This document shows, one piece after another, positions 8,354 to 16,340 of a DNA stretch of 24,316 nt. The notes under the pieces were generated by a model that saw only the letters and a program-made list of their open reading frames with translations, made no database searches and was not told the origin of the DNA. The first letter of the stretch is position 1. The number at the start of each line of letters is the position of its first letter. Source of the stretch: Gp6-AA40 sp964505975 (lineage in GTDB: Bacteria; Acidobacteriota; Vicinamibacteria; Vicinamibacterales; UBA2999); contig CAZDLW010000056.1 of the NCBI GenBank assembly GCA_964505975.1, positions 1 through 24,316 of the forward strand, in the 5' to 3' direction. The position numbers were made by a program, and so were the translations under genes.

Positions 8354-11290
8354 ATGACCACACTGCGGGCCGTCATCCTCCACTCGTTCGTTCTCGTGCT
8401 GGCCGCCGTTCCGGCTCACGCGCAAGTGTCCGCCGGCACGGTCACCGGGCGCATCATCGACGAACACGGGGCGTCCGTGCCCGGGGCCACGGTTCAGGCG
8501 ACGAATGCCGAGACCGGTCTGGTTCGCCAGGATACGACCGGTCCCGAGGGCACGTACCGCCTTGCGGCCTTGCCGGTCGGAACCTACGACATCGTCACCC
8601 GGCGTGACGGTTTCGTCCCGGTGGACAATCAGGGAGTCGTGATCAACCTCTCCCGGACGCTCACCATCGACGTAACGCTGCGGGTGGCGCCAGTCTTCGA
8701 GAGTGTCGTCGTGTCCGCCCCCCGCCCCCTCATCTCCACGTCATCGTCGTCCGTCGGAGAGGTCGTGGACCTGTCGCGCATCCAGGGTCTGCCGCTGAAC
8801 GGGCGGCAGTTTGCCAATCTCGCAGCAACCGTCCCCGGCGTGGGCATCGGCATTCACTCGGATCCGACGAAGAATGCCCAGTACGTTCCGCAGATCAGCG
8901 GCGGGAACGGCCGCAACGTCAACTACGTGGTGGACGGCGGCGACAACAACGATGACACGGTCGGCGGCTTGCTGCAGCTCTATCCACTCGAGGCGATCCA
9001 GGAGTTCGTCCTGACGACGCACCGGTTCGACGCCGAGCACGGACGCAGCAGCGGCGGGGTCCTCAACGTGGTGACCAAGAGCGGCACCAACGATGTACGG
9101 GGCAGCTGGTTCACGCTCGTGCGCGACGATGCGCTCAACGCGCAGACGTTCAGCGAGCGGATCGGCAACGTCGGCAAGCAGCAGTACCGTCGATACCAGT
9201 ACGGCGGCAGCACCGGTGGACCAATCGTGCGCGACCGCGTGCACTACTTCGCGGCGTACGAGCGGACGCAGCAGAACCGCCGCCAGGTGGTCAACACGCT
9301 TGGTCTGTACCCGAGCGAGGACGGGGTCTACCCGCTCCCGTACCGCGAGAACCTGTTCACGACGAAGGTCACGGCGAGTCCGCGGATTTCGCACTATCTT
9401 TCGCTACGGTACGGGCGCGATGACAACTGGCAGCCGAGCGGAGCGGGTCTCCGGTTTGCTCCCTCGTCGTGGAGCACCAGCTCGAATACGTTCAACTCGA
9501 TGAACGTCAACCACAACTGGATCGCGGGGCGATCCGCCCTGAACGAGCTCGTGTTCCAGTATTCGGACCTCGTCAACGACGTGCCGGTGACCATTGAAGG
9601 ACCGAGCCTGATGTTCCCGAACGGCGTCCGGGGAGGCGCGAATCTCGGTGCCCCTCAAAGTACCGAACAGACGAAATGGCAGGTCCGGAACGACTTGTCG
9701 TGGACGACGGGGCGGCTCGGCGGGCTGTCGCACGAGCTGAAAGCCGGCGTGAGCTGGATTCACGAGCCGCGGCTCTTCGCGTTGACCGGGCAGGGCACGA
9801 GTGGCATCTTCAGCATGGCCAGTAACGCCATCGACGGCCCGGTGCGCAGCGTGCTGGTCATCGGCGGGGCCACGAGCTCGAACATCCCTCTCGATTTCTA
9901 CGGTGTGTACGTGCAGGACACGTGGCGCGTGAACAATCGACTCACGCTGAACCTCGGCCTGCGGTGGGACTACGTGGACGGCATGCCGATCGATCAGAGC
10001 CTGAGCGAGAACTTTCAGGCCATGCAGGCGGCGGGCCGTGGCGGGCGATTCGAGGGCACGCTCCTCGACGACTTCGGCACGGATCCACGTCAGGACAAGG
10101 ACAACATTCAGCCGAGGCTCGGTGCCGTACTCGATCTGCGAGGTGACGGACGTCACCTCGTCCGGGGTGGATGGGGCATCTACACCGACTTCGCCTACAC
10201 GAACGCCAACGCGCTCACCGCGTCCTTCGACGCCGCGGGCGGCGGTGGCATCGTGTTCTCTGCGGTCAATGCCACCGGCCTCCGGAAACCGGATGGCTCG
10301 TTCTTCCTGGTGACCGACCCGCTCTCGAGCATCGCGTCGCTGAATACCGTTCCCCCGGGGTCCACGCCGCGAGCCGGAGAAGTCGTGTCGCCGATACTCG
10401 AACAGCCGTACAGCTCTCAAAGCAGCCTCGGATGGGCCCACCAGATGAATGCGACCACCGCGCTCTCGGTCGACTACGTCCGCGTGCACGCCCGGAACCT
10501 CAACATGCGGGTCCGCCCGAACGTGCTCGTCAACGGGGTCCGGTATCTCGCCGACGTCCCCGTGTTCCCGCAGGACGTGAACTTCCGGGTCGCGGTGAGC
10601 AAGGGCAGCAGCCAGTACGACGGCATGATCGTGGGGTTGCGTCGCCGTCTCTCTCGGGGGCTGGATGCGAGCGCGTCCTACACGCTGTCACGCGCCACGA
10701 GCAACGTGGGCTCCGCGTACGACGAGATTGCCCTCAACCTGATTCAGGACATCACCGACGCGTTCGGGCCCGTCCAACAGGCACCGTCTGCCAGAACCGA
10801 CTCGCGACACCAGGTGTCCATGAGCGCCGTCGTGGAAGCGCCTGGAGGAGTCCACATCGCCCCGGTGTTCTTCTACCGCTCAGCCTTGCCCGTTCACACG
10901 GCGGAGGGAATCGATCTCAACGGGGACGGCAATCCAAACGACCGTACGGCGATGGCCTATCGCTACACCGGTCTGACCGAAAGCGGTGTGGCCACGTACG
11001 AGGAGGCCGGGCCATGCAGCACGGTGAACTGCAGCCGGCGCGCCCCGTTCTCACAGATGAACCTGAGAGTCAGCCGGTCGTTCCGCCTGGTCGGCACGAT
11101 GCGCATCGATGCCATTGCCGAGGTCTTCAATCTCTTCAACGCGAAGAACCCCTCGTTCCACCTCACGCAGACCCGGCTCGGCGCCGGAGCTGTACCCAAC
11201 GCCGGATTCATGCAGCCGAACGCCTATGCCGGCGATGTAATGCAGCCGGAGCAGCGTGCCGGTCAGGTTGGCTTCAGGTTGACCTTCTGA
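8354..11290 (+). CDS. TonB-dependent receptor, Oar-like, with carboxypeptidase-regulatory-like domain
   Basis: This 978-residue outer-membrane protein starts at ATG 8354, after aaggag at 8343-8348. A signal peptide ends PAHAQ. Residues about 25-110 form a carboxypeptidase-regulatory-like (CarboxypepD_reg) beta sandwich (GTVTGRIIDEHGASVPGATV, GTYRLAALPVGTYDI). A plug domain follows (LPLNGRQFANLAATVPGV, NVNYVVDGGDNND, IQEFVLTTHRFDAEHGRSSGGVLNVVTKSGTN). The rest is a long beta barrel ending in AGQVGFRLTF with a terminal Phe, the normal outer-membrane insertion signal. Such Oar-like receptors are highly multiplied in acidobacteria; substrates are largely unknown and may be polymers or peptides. 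No SusD-like lipoprotein or hydrolase operon accompanies it. An earlier in-frame start (8249) lacks a signal peptide and a ribosome site and was rejected. Confidence 0.93.
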   Translation: MTTLRAVILHSFVLVLAAVPAHAQVSAGTVTGRIIDEHGASVPGATVQATNAETGLVRQDTTGPEGTYRLAALPVGTYDIVTRRDGFVPVDNQGVVINLSRTLTIDVTLRVAPVFESVVVSAPRPLISTSSSSVGEVVDLSRIQGLPLNGRQFANLAATVPGVGIGIHSDPTKNAQYVPQISGGNGRNVNYVVDGGDNNDDTVGGLLQLYPLEAIQEFVLTTHRFDAEHGRSSGGVLNVVTKSGTNDVRGSWFTLVRDDALNAQTFSERIGNVGKQQYRRYQYGGSTGGPIVRDRVHYFAAYERTQQNRRQVVNTLGLYPSEDGVYPLPYRENLFTTKVTASPRISHYLSLRYGRDDNWQPSGAGLRFAPSSWSTSSNTFNSMNVNHNWIAGRSALNELVFQYSDLVNDVPVTIEGPSLMFPNGVRGGANLGAPQSTEQTKWQVRNDLSWTTGRLGGLSHELKAGVSWIHEPRLFALTGQGTSGIFSMASNAIDGPVRSVLVIGGATSSNIPLDFYGVYVQDTWRVNNRLTLNLGLRWDYVDGMPIDQSLSENFQAMQAAGRGGRFEGTLLDDFGTDPRQDKDNIQPRLGAVLDLRGDGRHLVRGGWGIYTDFAYTNANALTASFDAAGGGGIVFSAVNATGLRKPDGSFFLVTDPLSSIASLNTVPPGSTPRAGEVVSPILEQPYSSQSSLGWAHQMNATTALSVDYVRVHARNLNMRVRPNVLVNGVRYLADVPVFPQDVNFRVAVSKGSSQYDGMIVGLRRRLSRGLDASASYTLSRATSNVGSAYDEIALNLIQDITDAFGPVQQAPSARTDSRHQVSMSAVVEAPGGVHIAPVFFYRSALPVHTAEGIDLNGDGNPNDRTAMAYRYTGLTESGVATYEEAGPCSTVNCSRRAPFSQMNLRVSRSFRLVGTMRIDAIAEVFNLFNAKNPSFHLTQTRLGAGAVPNAGFMQPNAYAGDVMQPEQRAGQVGFRLTF

Positions 11291-11303
11291 CAGGTCGCTG
11301 CCC

Positions 11304-11363
11304 ACTAGCGAGGTGGAGCCGCTGCCGACGTGCTCGATGGTCCGAGGCGGAGCCTCGTTAGTT
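11304..11363 (+). repeat. Interspersed palindromic repeat, family A, copy 1
   Basis: The outer arms actagcgagg (11304-11313) and cctcgttagt (11353-11362) pair except for one position that can be G-U. The inner part gccgct..ccgac.tgct..ggtccgaggcg is shared with the copy at 14133-14194 read on the other strand, at roughly 80 percent identity by eye over about 56 bases. The element fills most of the gap between the TonB-dependent receptor and the amidohydrolase. A stem-loop RNA or REP-like element is plausible. Confidence 0.7.
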
Positions 11364-11420
11364 CCTGTGTCACACTGCTGATTCCCAGGCCTCAGCGTGT
11401 CGGGAGCAGGAGCGGCATCC

Positions 11421-12323
11421 GTGACCAGATTTACGAACGACGTCCACTGTCACTTTTTTTCGACGCAGTTTTTCGCCACGCTTGCTCGACAGCGCAGCCA
11501 GACGCCCGCGACTGCGGCGGACATTTGCGGTGAGCTCGAATGGGACGATCCCGGCGTCCCCGAGGTGCTCGCCGATCGATGGGTGCGCGAGCTGGACGCG
11601 CACGGCGTGGGCCGTGCGGCTCTCATTGCAAGTGTGCCCGGCGACGAAGCCTCAGTGGCCGCAGCCGTGTCGCGGCATCCTCAACGTTTCGTTGGCTTCT
11701 TCATGCTCGACAGCTCGGCTCCTGATGCCCAGGTGCGGGCGGAACGGGCAATCACGCGATTGGGGCTGCGTACTCTCTGCCTCTTTCCCGCCATGCATCA
11801 CGTCCCGCTGGACGACGACCGCGTGCGGGCAATTGTCGAGATTGCCGCGGCACACCGTGGAACTGCGATCTTCGTTCACTGCGGTGTGCTGTCGGTGGGT
11901 GTCCGGAAGAAGCTCGGCCTCCCGAGCCGGTTCGACCTTCGCCTCGGGGACCCACTGGCCGTAGCGCGCCTGGCACTTGCGGCTCCCGAAGTCCCCTTCA
12001 TCATTCCCCACTTCGGCGCGGGTCTGCTGCGCGAAGCCCTCATGGCCGCCGATACGTGTCCCAACGTCTACCTGGACACGTCGAGCTCGAACGGCTGGAT
12101 CCGGTACGCGCCCGGGCTCACGCTGGAGGCCGTCTTTCGCGCGGCGCTGTCCGTTGCGGGTCCGGATCGGCTGTTGTTCGGCACCGATTCGTCGTTCTTT
12201 CCTCGTGGCTGGCAGCGCGGCATCTACGAGCAGCAGGTCGCCGCCCTGGACGCGCTGGGCGTACCCGCAGAACGAAAGGCGGCGATTCTCGGCGGGAACT
12301 TCGACCGGCTGTTCGGTCGGTAG
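11421..12323 (+). CDS. Amidohydrolase-family metal-dependent hydrolase (COG2159/PF04909 type)
   Basis: This 300-residue TIM-barrel hydrolase has the expected metal ligands: His9 and His11 in NDVHCHF, His153 in IFVHCG, His197 in IIPHFGAG, and Asp256 in LLFGTDSSFF. This set fits the amidohydrolase_2 group, which includes decarboxylases acting on aromatic acids and various lactone or amide hydrolases; the substrate is not clear. No signal peptide is seen, so it is probably cytoplasmic. I chose GTG 11421 because gcaggag lies 8 bases upstream; a GTG at 11397 in the same frame would add 8 residues. The gene seems to stand alone between the family A repeat and the cytochrome gene. Confidence 0.85.
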   Translation: MTRFTNDVHCHFFSTQFFATLARQRSQTPATAADICGELEWDDPGVPEVLADRWVRELDAHGVGRAALIASVPGDEASVAAAVSRHPQRFVGFFMLDSSAPDAQVRAERAITRLGLRTLCLFPAMHHVPLDDDRVRAIVEIAAAHRGTAIFVHCGVLSVGVRKKLGLPSRFDLRLGDPLAVARLALAAPEVPFIIPHFGAGLLREALMAADTCPNVYLDTSSSNGWIRYAPGLTLEAVFRAALSVAGPDRLLFGTDSSFFPRGWQRGIYEQQVAALDALGVPAERKAAILGGNFDRLFGR

Positions 12324-12464
12324 CGCGCCGTCTCGACGCATCTGCAGCGTTGGAAACAACCCGTCCGGCGCGAAGCGTCAGCGCAACGAGCACTGTGCCT
12401 TCGGCCGCGCACGAGGTATGCTGTCCGCCACTCCCACATTCGAGACGAGCCTGGAGGACGCGAG

Positions 12465-13244
12465 ATGCCGACCGATACGCCCTGCCAATCCACACGCACT
12501 GCAAAGGGAGCCACGGGCGGAGCTCGGTGGCGCGGGCGCGGGCGCCGGCAACTCGGCGCGACGATGATGGCGTGGGCGGTCGCCGCGCTGGCGTTCTCCG
12601 TGCAGGCACAATCGCCCGTGCGAACCAGCCTGGATGTCGTCCCGCTCGATGCGCAGCCGCCCCAAGGTCAGACGGCTCGAGCACCTTCCCAGACACCAGC
12701 GTCGCCATCCGTCGAGTTTCCGCCCGCGAGCAACATGGCGCAACTGATGCGCGCCGTCTACTTCACGAACTCCAACCTGATCTTCACGGTTCAGACGCGC
12801 GATCCCGGCGCACCGCCCGCGGCGGCACCGTCGGACCTGTCCACGGCAGCCGGCTTCTCGTTCGTCGACTGGGGAGCGGGCATCTATACCGGCTGGCAGC
12901 TCGTGGACAATGCGGCGGCGGCGCTCGCCGATGCCTCGACGCTGATGATGACCCCCGGCCGGCTGTGCGAGAACGGGCGCCCCGTGCCGGTGGCCGATCC
13001 GGACTGGATTCGATACACGCAGGAGATGTACGACGCGGCGCGTGTCGCGTACACCGCATCGCAATCCCGCAGCCAGGAGGCGGTTTCGGACGCCACAGGG
13101 CTGCTGTCCGACGCCTGCTTCAACTGCCATCGTGCGTATCGAGACCGGAGAGTGACCGGCCGCGGTGGACCGCCCGTACCTGGCGACCCGGCTGCGAACG
13201 CCGACCGTTGCCTCTCGCTGGCAGCGCCAGCCGCAGGACGCTGA
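12465..13244 (+). CDS. Periplasmic one-haem cytochrome c-like protein
   Basis: The protein has 259 residues. ATG 12465 follows ggagga at 12453-12458. A long basic N-terminus (GRGRRQLGA) precedes a hydrophobic stretch MMAWAVAALAFSVQAQ, so it is exported; signal cleavage is probably near AQA or AQS around residues 47-50. A Pro/Gln/Ala-rich linker (about 50-85) leads to a helical domain beginning NMAQLMRAVYFTNSNLIF. A single haem-binding CFNCH lies at 218-222, close to the C-terminus. Late placement of the CxxCH in a helical domain resembles class II cytochromes (c'), though the overall family match is uncertain. No oxidase or other electron-transfer genes lie next to it, so its partner is unknown. 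An internal ATG at 12564 would give a shorter signal peptide. Confidence 0.75.
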   Translation: MPTDTPCQSTRTAKGATGGARWRGRGRRQLGATMMAWAVAALAFSVQAQSPVRTSLDVVPLDAQPPQGQTARAPSQTPASPSVEFPPASNMAQLMRAVYFTNSNLIFTVQTRDPGAPPAAAPSDLSTAAGFSFVDWGAGIYTGWQLVDNAAAALADASTLMMTPGRLCENGRPVPVADPDWIRYTQEMYDAARVAYTASQSRSQEAVSDATGLLSDACFNCHRAYRDRRVTGRGGPPVPGDPAANADRCLSLAAPAAGR

Positions 13245-13275
13245 ACGAGCACACGTCCACGGCGTATTCAACCAG

Positions 13276-13322
13276 CCAGCCAAGGCTCTTGCCTTCGATG
13301 TCCCGGCAGCGCCCTTGGCTGG
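13276..13322 (-). repeat. Interspersed palindromic repeat, family B, copy 1
   Basis: On the minus strand this reads cagccaagggcgctgcc, gggacatcgaa, ggcaagagccttggctg. The arms pair imperfectly over 17 positions. It matches the perfect stem-loop at 21672-21719, including the loop text gggacatc. It lies in the 211-bp gap between the cytochrome and DUF4440 genes, upstream of the candidate promoter at 13376. It could end transcription of the cytochrome gene or be a REP-like element. Confidence 0.7.
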
Positions 13323-13375
13323 TCGCTTCCGGCGCGTTTCGCGCGCCGGGCCGGCTCCACGGACAACACCCGCGC

Positions 13376-13403
13376 TTGACTTGGAGGCTGAAGGAACGAT
13401 AAT
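13376..13403 (+). promoter_or_regulatory. Sigma-70-type promoter for the DUF4440 gene
   Basis: TTGACT (13376-13381) and GATAAT (13398-13403) are separated by 16 bases. Each hexamer matches the consensus at five of six positions, which is rare in this GC-rich window. The predicted transcript begins near 13410, about 46 bases before the ATG at 13456, and gaaggag at 13445-13451 provides the ribosome site. Confidence 0.6.
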
Positions 13404-13455
13404 CGGCGCCGTTGCTCGGGGGAACGTGGACGCCCGAGATTCCCGAAGGAGTGGC

Positions 13456-13938
13456 ATGACCATCACCAGGCGCGAAGGACTGCTGGGGCTGCTGGCCCTC
13501 GTCCCGGCCGCGCGCGCAGCCGCGCAGTCGACGGTGCGCTCCGATCAGGAGATTCTGATTCAACTCGAACGAGATTGGGACGAAGCGTTCTTTCGCAAGG
13601 ATCTGGCATTCATCCGGAACGTCCTGGCGGACGAGTTCATTGCGACCTACGGCGACGGCAGTCGCGGCGACAAGGAACGGGAACTGACTCTCGCTGCCGA
13701 GTTCAACCAGCAGGTCGACTCCTCCCACGTCGACGACTTCATCGTGAAGGTGTACCGGGACACGGCCGTGGTCTGGTTCACGCAACACCTGGTTGGCCCG
13801 GTCCAGGGCCGTCCGGTTGAGATCACGTATCGCTACATCGACGTGTTCGTCATACGGGACGGACGCTGGCAGTGCGTTGCGAGCCAGAGCACCAGAGTCA
13901 CGACGCCACCGAACCAGCCACCGAGCTCCGCCCCTTGA
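13456..13938 (+). CDS. Exported DUF4440/SnoaL-like (NTF2-fold) protein
   Basis: The protein has 160 residues. The N-terminus MTITRREGLLGLLALVPAARAAAQ is a signal peptide with TRREGLL, close to the twin-arginine pattern, so Tat export is possible. The mature part (EILIQLERDWDEAFFRKDLAFIRNVLADEFIATYGDG) is the first helix pair of the DUF4440/NTF2-like fold. The strands that follow (HVDDFIVKVYRDTAVVWFTQHL, TYRYIDVFVIRDGRWQCVASQST) complete the cone-shaped sheet typical of these proteins. Known relatives include ketosteroid-isomerase-like enzymes and many of unknown role; no catalytic assignment is possible here. ATG 13456 was chosen for the ribosome site and signal peptide; the open frame extends upstream to 13165 but passes through the repeat and promoter. 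Confidence 0.82.
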   Translation: MTITRREGLLGLLALVPAARAAAQSTVRSDQEILIQLERDWDEAFFRKDLAFIRNVLADEFIATYGDGSRGDKERELTLAAEFNQQVDSSHVDDFIVKVYRDTAVVWFTQHLVGPVQGRPVEITYRYIDVFVIRDGRWQCVASQSTRVTTPPNQPPSSAP

Positions 13939-14310
13939 CCATCGACGGTCGCTCGAGATGCCGAGGACGCTGAGTGGCGATGTTCCGGCGGGCCCCGTGG
14001 CTGGGTGCCGGTATCTCGTGCCGAACGTCACCGCGGCGGCCAGACCGCTATGCGGTCGCTGCAACAGGTCCGCAGGTCGCGCTTCGGCCCGCGTCGCGGT
14101 CCATACGTGAGGACGACGGGAACAGACCTGCGAACCTAGCGAGGCGGCGCCTCGGACCGGCAAGCATGTCGGAGCGGCACCGCCTCGCAAGGTTGGCAGT
14201 ATCTCTTGCCCGCACTCCGTGCGGGCGGAGACGCCTTGAACGCCCGGTCCGAAACTTGACTCATTCGTAAGGATTCTGGCCGTTCAAGCCGTCTAGCCAG
14301 GGGGACTCCG
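13939..14310. other. Gene-free 372-bp gap rich in hairpins, upstream of htrA
   Basis: I see no supportable gene here. It holds a 6-bp hairpin gaccgc-tat-gcggtc (14043-14057), the family A repeat copy 2 (14133-14194), and a perfect 8-bp hairpin gcccgcac-tcc-gtgcgggc (14208-14226). TTGACT occurs at 14256-14261, but no convincing -10 hexamer follows at the right distance. Gene-like open frames across this stretch have no ribosome site and biased composition. Confidence 0.6.
14133..14194 (-). repeat. Interspersed palindromic repeat, family A, copy 2
   Basis: Arms aacctagcgaggcgg (14133-14147) and ccgcctcgcaaggtt (14180-14194) pair at 14 of 15 positions. Read on the minus strand, the whole element aligns with 11304-11363 through gcgaggcgg, gccgct, ccgacatgct, ggtccgaggcg and gcctcgctag. 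It lies upstream of the HtrA gene. Confidence 0.7.
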
Positions 14311-15738
14311 ATGTCAACGGACGGACGACACATGGTCGCGTTCGCGCTGATTTGCGCATGGCTCGCCTCGTGGGCGTCTGCGGCGGCCGCACAGACACCG
14401 GCTCCCGCGGCGGCCGCCACCGCCGCCGAGATCAGCACGCTCCTCGAAACGACGGTGCGGCGTGTCAGCCCAGCCGTTGTCGAAATCTTCACGACCGCCT
14501 ACACGCCGGGTGATGGTCTCGTTCCGCACAGCGCGGATCTCGTCATGACCCAGCGCGCGTCCGGGTCGGGCGTCATCGTCGATCCAGAGGGCTACATCGT
14601 CACGAATTTCCATGTCGTGCGCGGCGCGCAGCGACTGCGCGTCGAGATTCCCCCCGGGACCATGGGTCAATCGATCCTCGCGCCACGGGGGCGCACGTTG
14701 GATGGCCGGCTCGTTGGCGTCGACGTCGAGACCGATCTCGCCGTCATCAAGGTGGAAGAACAGGGCCTGCCAGCTCTCCTCTTCGGCGATTCCGACGATC
14801 TGCGGGCCGGGCAGATCGTGTTGGCCCTCGGCAGCCCTCTTGGTCTGCAGAATTCTGTCTCGTTGGGGGTGGTCAGCTCGATTGCCCGACAGCTCGAGCC
14901 CGAGTCGCCGATGATCTACGTGCAGACGGATGCGTCGATCAGCCCTGGCAGCAGCGGCGGACCGCTGGTCGATCTGCGGGGCGACATCGTCGGCATCAAC
15001 ACGCTCATCGTGTCCCAGAGTGGCGGGAGCGAGGGTCTCGGATTCGCAGCCCCCAGCAACATCGTTCGCGCGGTATACGAGCAGATCCGGGCGAACGGAC
15101 GGGTTCGCCGTGGCGATATCGGTATTCGGGCGCAGACCGTCACCCCCGTGCTCGCGTCGGGGCTTGGGTTGGCGCGCAGTGACGGCGTCGTGCTGGCCGA
15201 CGTCATCCCGGGAAGTCCCGCCGCGCTGGCCGGGCTCCGGCCCGGCGACCTCGTGCTCGCCGTCGATGACAGGCCGATGGAGAACGGTCGCCAGCTTCAG
15301 GTCACCCTCTACCGCCGCCTGGCCGGCGATATCGTCTCACTGCAGGTCCTGCGGGGCGACCAGACGATGAACGTACGCGTCGCGATGTCCGAGCGCCGCG
15401 ATCTCTTCGCAGGCCTGTCGGATTCAATCGATGTTCGACAGAACCTCGTCTCGCGTCTGGGAATCCTCGGTTTGGATCTGGACCCGCGAATCGCCGAGAT
15501 GCTGCCCGTCGTTCGAGTTCGATCCGGCGTCGTCGTCGCATCCACCATCGCCGGCGCGATCGATACGCGCGACGGAGGGCTCGCCCCAGGCGATGTCGTC
15601 TATGCTGTCAACCGCCGACCGGTCCGCGGACTTGCAGAGCTGCGTGCGGCCCTGAGTGCACTGCGCACGGGCGATGCAGTCGTCCTGCAGCTGGAGCGCC
15701 GGGGAGAACTGATGTACCTGGCCTTCACGATCGAGTGA
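14311..15738 (+). CDS. HtrA/DegP-family periplasmic serine protease with two PDZ domains
   Basis: The protein has 475 residues. A signal peptide ends near ASAAAAQ (about residue 28). The trypsin-like domain spans about 45-240. The catalytic triad is His101 in VTNFHVV, Asp142 in ETDLAVIKV and Ser215 in SPGSSGGPL. Family members usually have GNSGG at the serine; here it is GSSGG, a mild substitution. Two PDZ domains follow: about 255-355 (SDGVVLADVIPGSPAALAGLRPGDLVLAV) and about 370-470 (SGVVVASTIAGAIDTRDGGLAPGDVVYAV). DegP-type proteases degrade or refold damaged envelope proteins, and PDZ domains sense substrates. ATG 14311 follows agggggactccg, a fair ribosome site. No sigma-E or CpxR-like genes are near, so its regulation is unknown. 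DegP, DegQ and DegS types cannot be separated confidently, so no symbol is given. Confidence 0.93.
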   Translation: MSTDGRHMVAFALICAWLASWASAAAAQTPAPAAAATAAEISTLLETTVRRVSPAVVEIFTTAYTPGDGLVPHSADLVMTQRASGSGVIVDPEGYIVTNFHVVRGAQRLRVEIPPGTMGQSILAPRGRTLDGRLVGVDVETDLAVIKVEEQGLPALLFGDSDDLRAGQIVLALGSPLGLQNSVSLGVVSSIARQLEPESPMIYVQTDASISPGSSGGPLVDLRGDIVGINTLIVSQSGGSEGLGFAAPSNIVRAVYEQIRANGRVRRGDIGIRAQTVTPVLASGLGLARSDGVVLADVIPGSPAALAGLRPGDLVLAVDDRPMENGRQLQVTLYRRLAGDIVSLQVLRGDQTMNVRVAMSERRDLFAGLSDSIDVRQNLVSRLGILGLDLDPRIAEMLPVVRVRSGVVVASTIAGAIDTRDGGLAPGDVVYAVNRRPVRGLAELRAALSALRTGDAVVLQLERRGELMYLAFTIE

Positions 15739-15824
15739 CGCCGGCGACCGTCCAGCGCCTCCGACGCACACGGTAAGCTGGAGGGCGCGGCCCCAGTAGG
15801 TCGAACTGGTGAGGACGGAACGCG

Positions 15825-16316
15825 GTGAGTGAAGGCACGGAAAGGAAATACAGCGGCGACAACTTCCGGGGTGCGGATCATGCGTCGCCGTATCCGGTGA
15901 GCCGGCTGGGAGCGCCGATGTCGCTCGTGGACGCCGCCAAGATCATCGAAGCGGCGTCGGCGCAGGTGGCGGTGCGTACCAACGCGCAGCTCGAAGTGAT
16001 CGTGGAACAGATGCACGCGCTGCAGGCTCGCGCGCGCGAGATCATCGAGCAGGCGGCCCGCGACGTCGACCTGATCCACGTGGAGTGCCGGTTCCGGCGC
16101 GTCCCGGGCCGCATCTACCACCTCTACGAGCGGCCCGATCGCCAGCGCTACTTCTCCATGCTGTCGCCGCAGGAGCGCGGCTCCGCGGTCGGGTTCGTCG
16201 CCAGCTACCGGTACGAGCACGACCAGTCCTGGACGAGACTCGACGAGATCGAGGCGAGGGACCGCCGGCGCGCCGAGATCCAGGGCGTCGTGTCCAAACG
16301 GCTGCTCGAACCGTAG
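15825..16316 (+). CDS. DUF2452 family protein
   Basis: This 163-residue soluble protein starts at GTG 15825; gagga at 15811-15815 is a plausible ribosome site. The sequence YPVSRLGAPMSLVDAAKIIEAA, then TNAQLEVIVEQMHALQARAREIIEQAARD, then GRIYHLYERPDRQRYFSMLSP and ASYRYEHDQSWT matches my recollection of the DUF2452 family (related to human C1orf50). The central part is a long amphipathic helix (about 35-85), and the C-terminal part is a short beta-rich unit. Its role is unknown. It ends 24 bp before the TIR gene on the same strand, so co-transcription is likely. Whether it belongs to the TIR-STAND system or is a chance neighbour cannot be told from one genome. Confidence 0.75.
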   Translation: MSEGTERKYSGDNFRGADHASPYPVSRLGAPMSLVDAAKIIEAASAQVAVRTNAQLEVIVEQMHALQARAREIIEQAARDVDLIHVECRFRRVPGRIYHLYERPDRQRYFSMLSPQERGSAVGFVASYRYEHDQSWTRLDEIEARDRRRAEIQGVVSKRLLEP

Positions 16317-16322
16317 GTCCTG

Positions 16323-16331
16323 TGCCACAAT
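16323..16331 (+). promoter_or_regulatory. Weak candidate extended -10 just before the TIR gene
   Basis: TGC followed by CACAAT (16326-16331) could act as an extended -10. Its start site would lie near 16338, almost at the ATG 16341, giving a nearly leaderless TIR-STAND transcript. No Shine-Dalgarno lies between. The hexamer matches at only four of six positions, so this is tentative. Confidence 0.22.
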
Positions 16332-16340
16332 GCCCCTCGC

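Noticed and set aside
12056..13402. 448-codon plus-strand open frame
   Set aside because: It runs across the end of the amidohydrolase, the gap and the cytochrome gene in another frame; composition is Arg/Ala-biased.
13974..14270. 98-codon open frame in the gap before htrA
   Set aside because: It crosses the palindromic repeat and a hairpin, lacks a ribosome site and resembles no family.
14256..14283. TTGACT as a -35 box for htrA
   Set aside because: No acceptable -10 hexamer lies 16-18 bases downstream.
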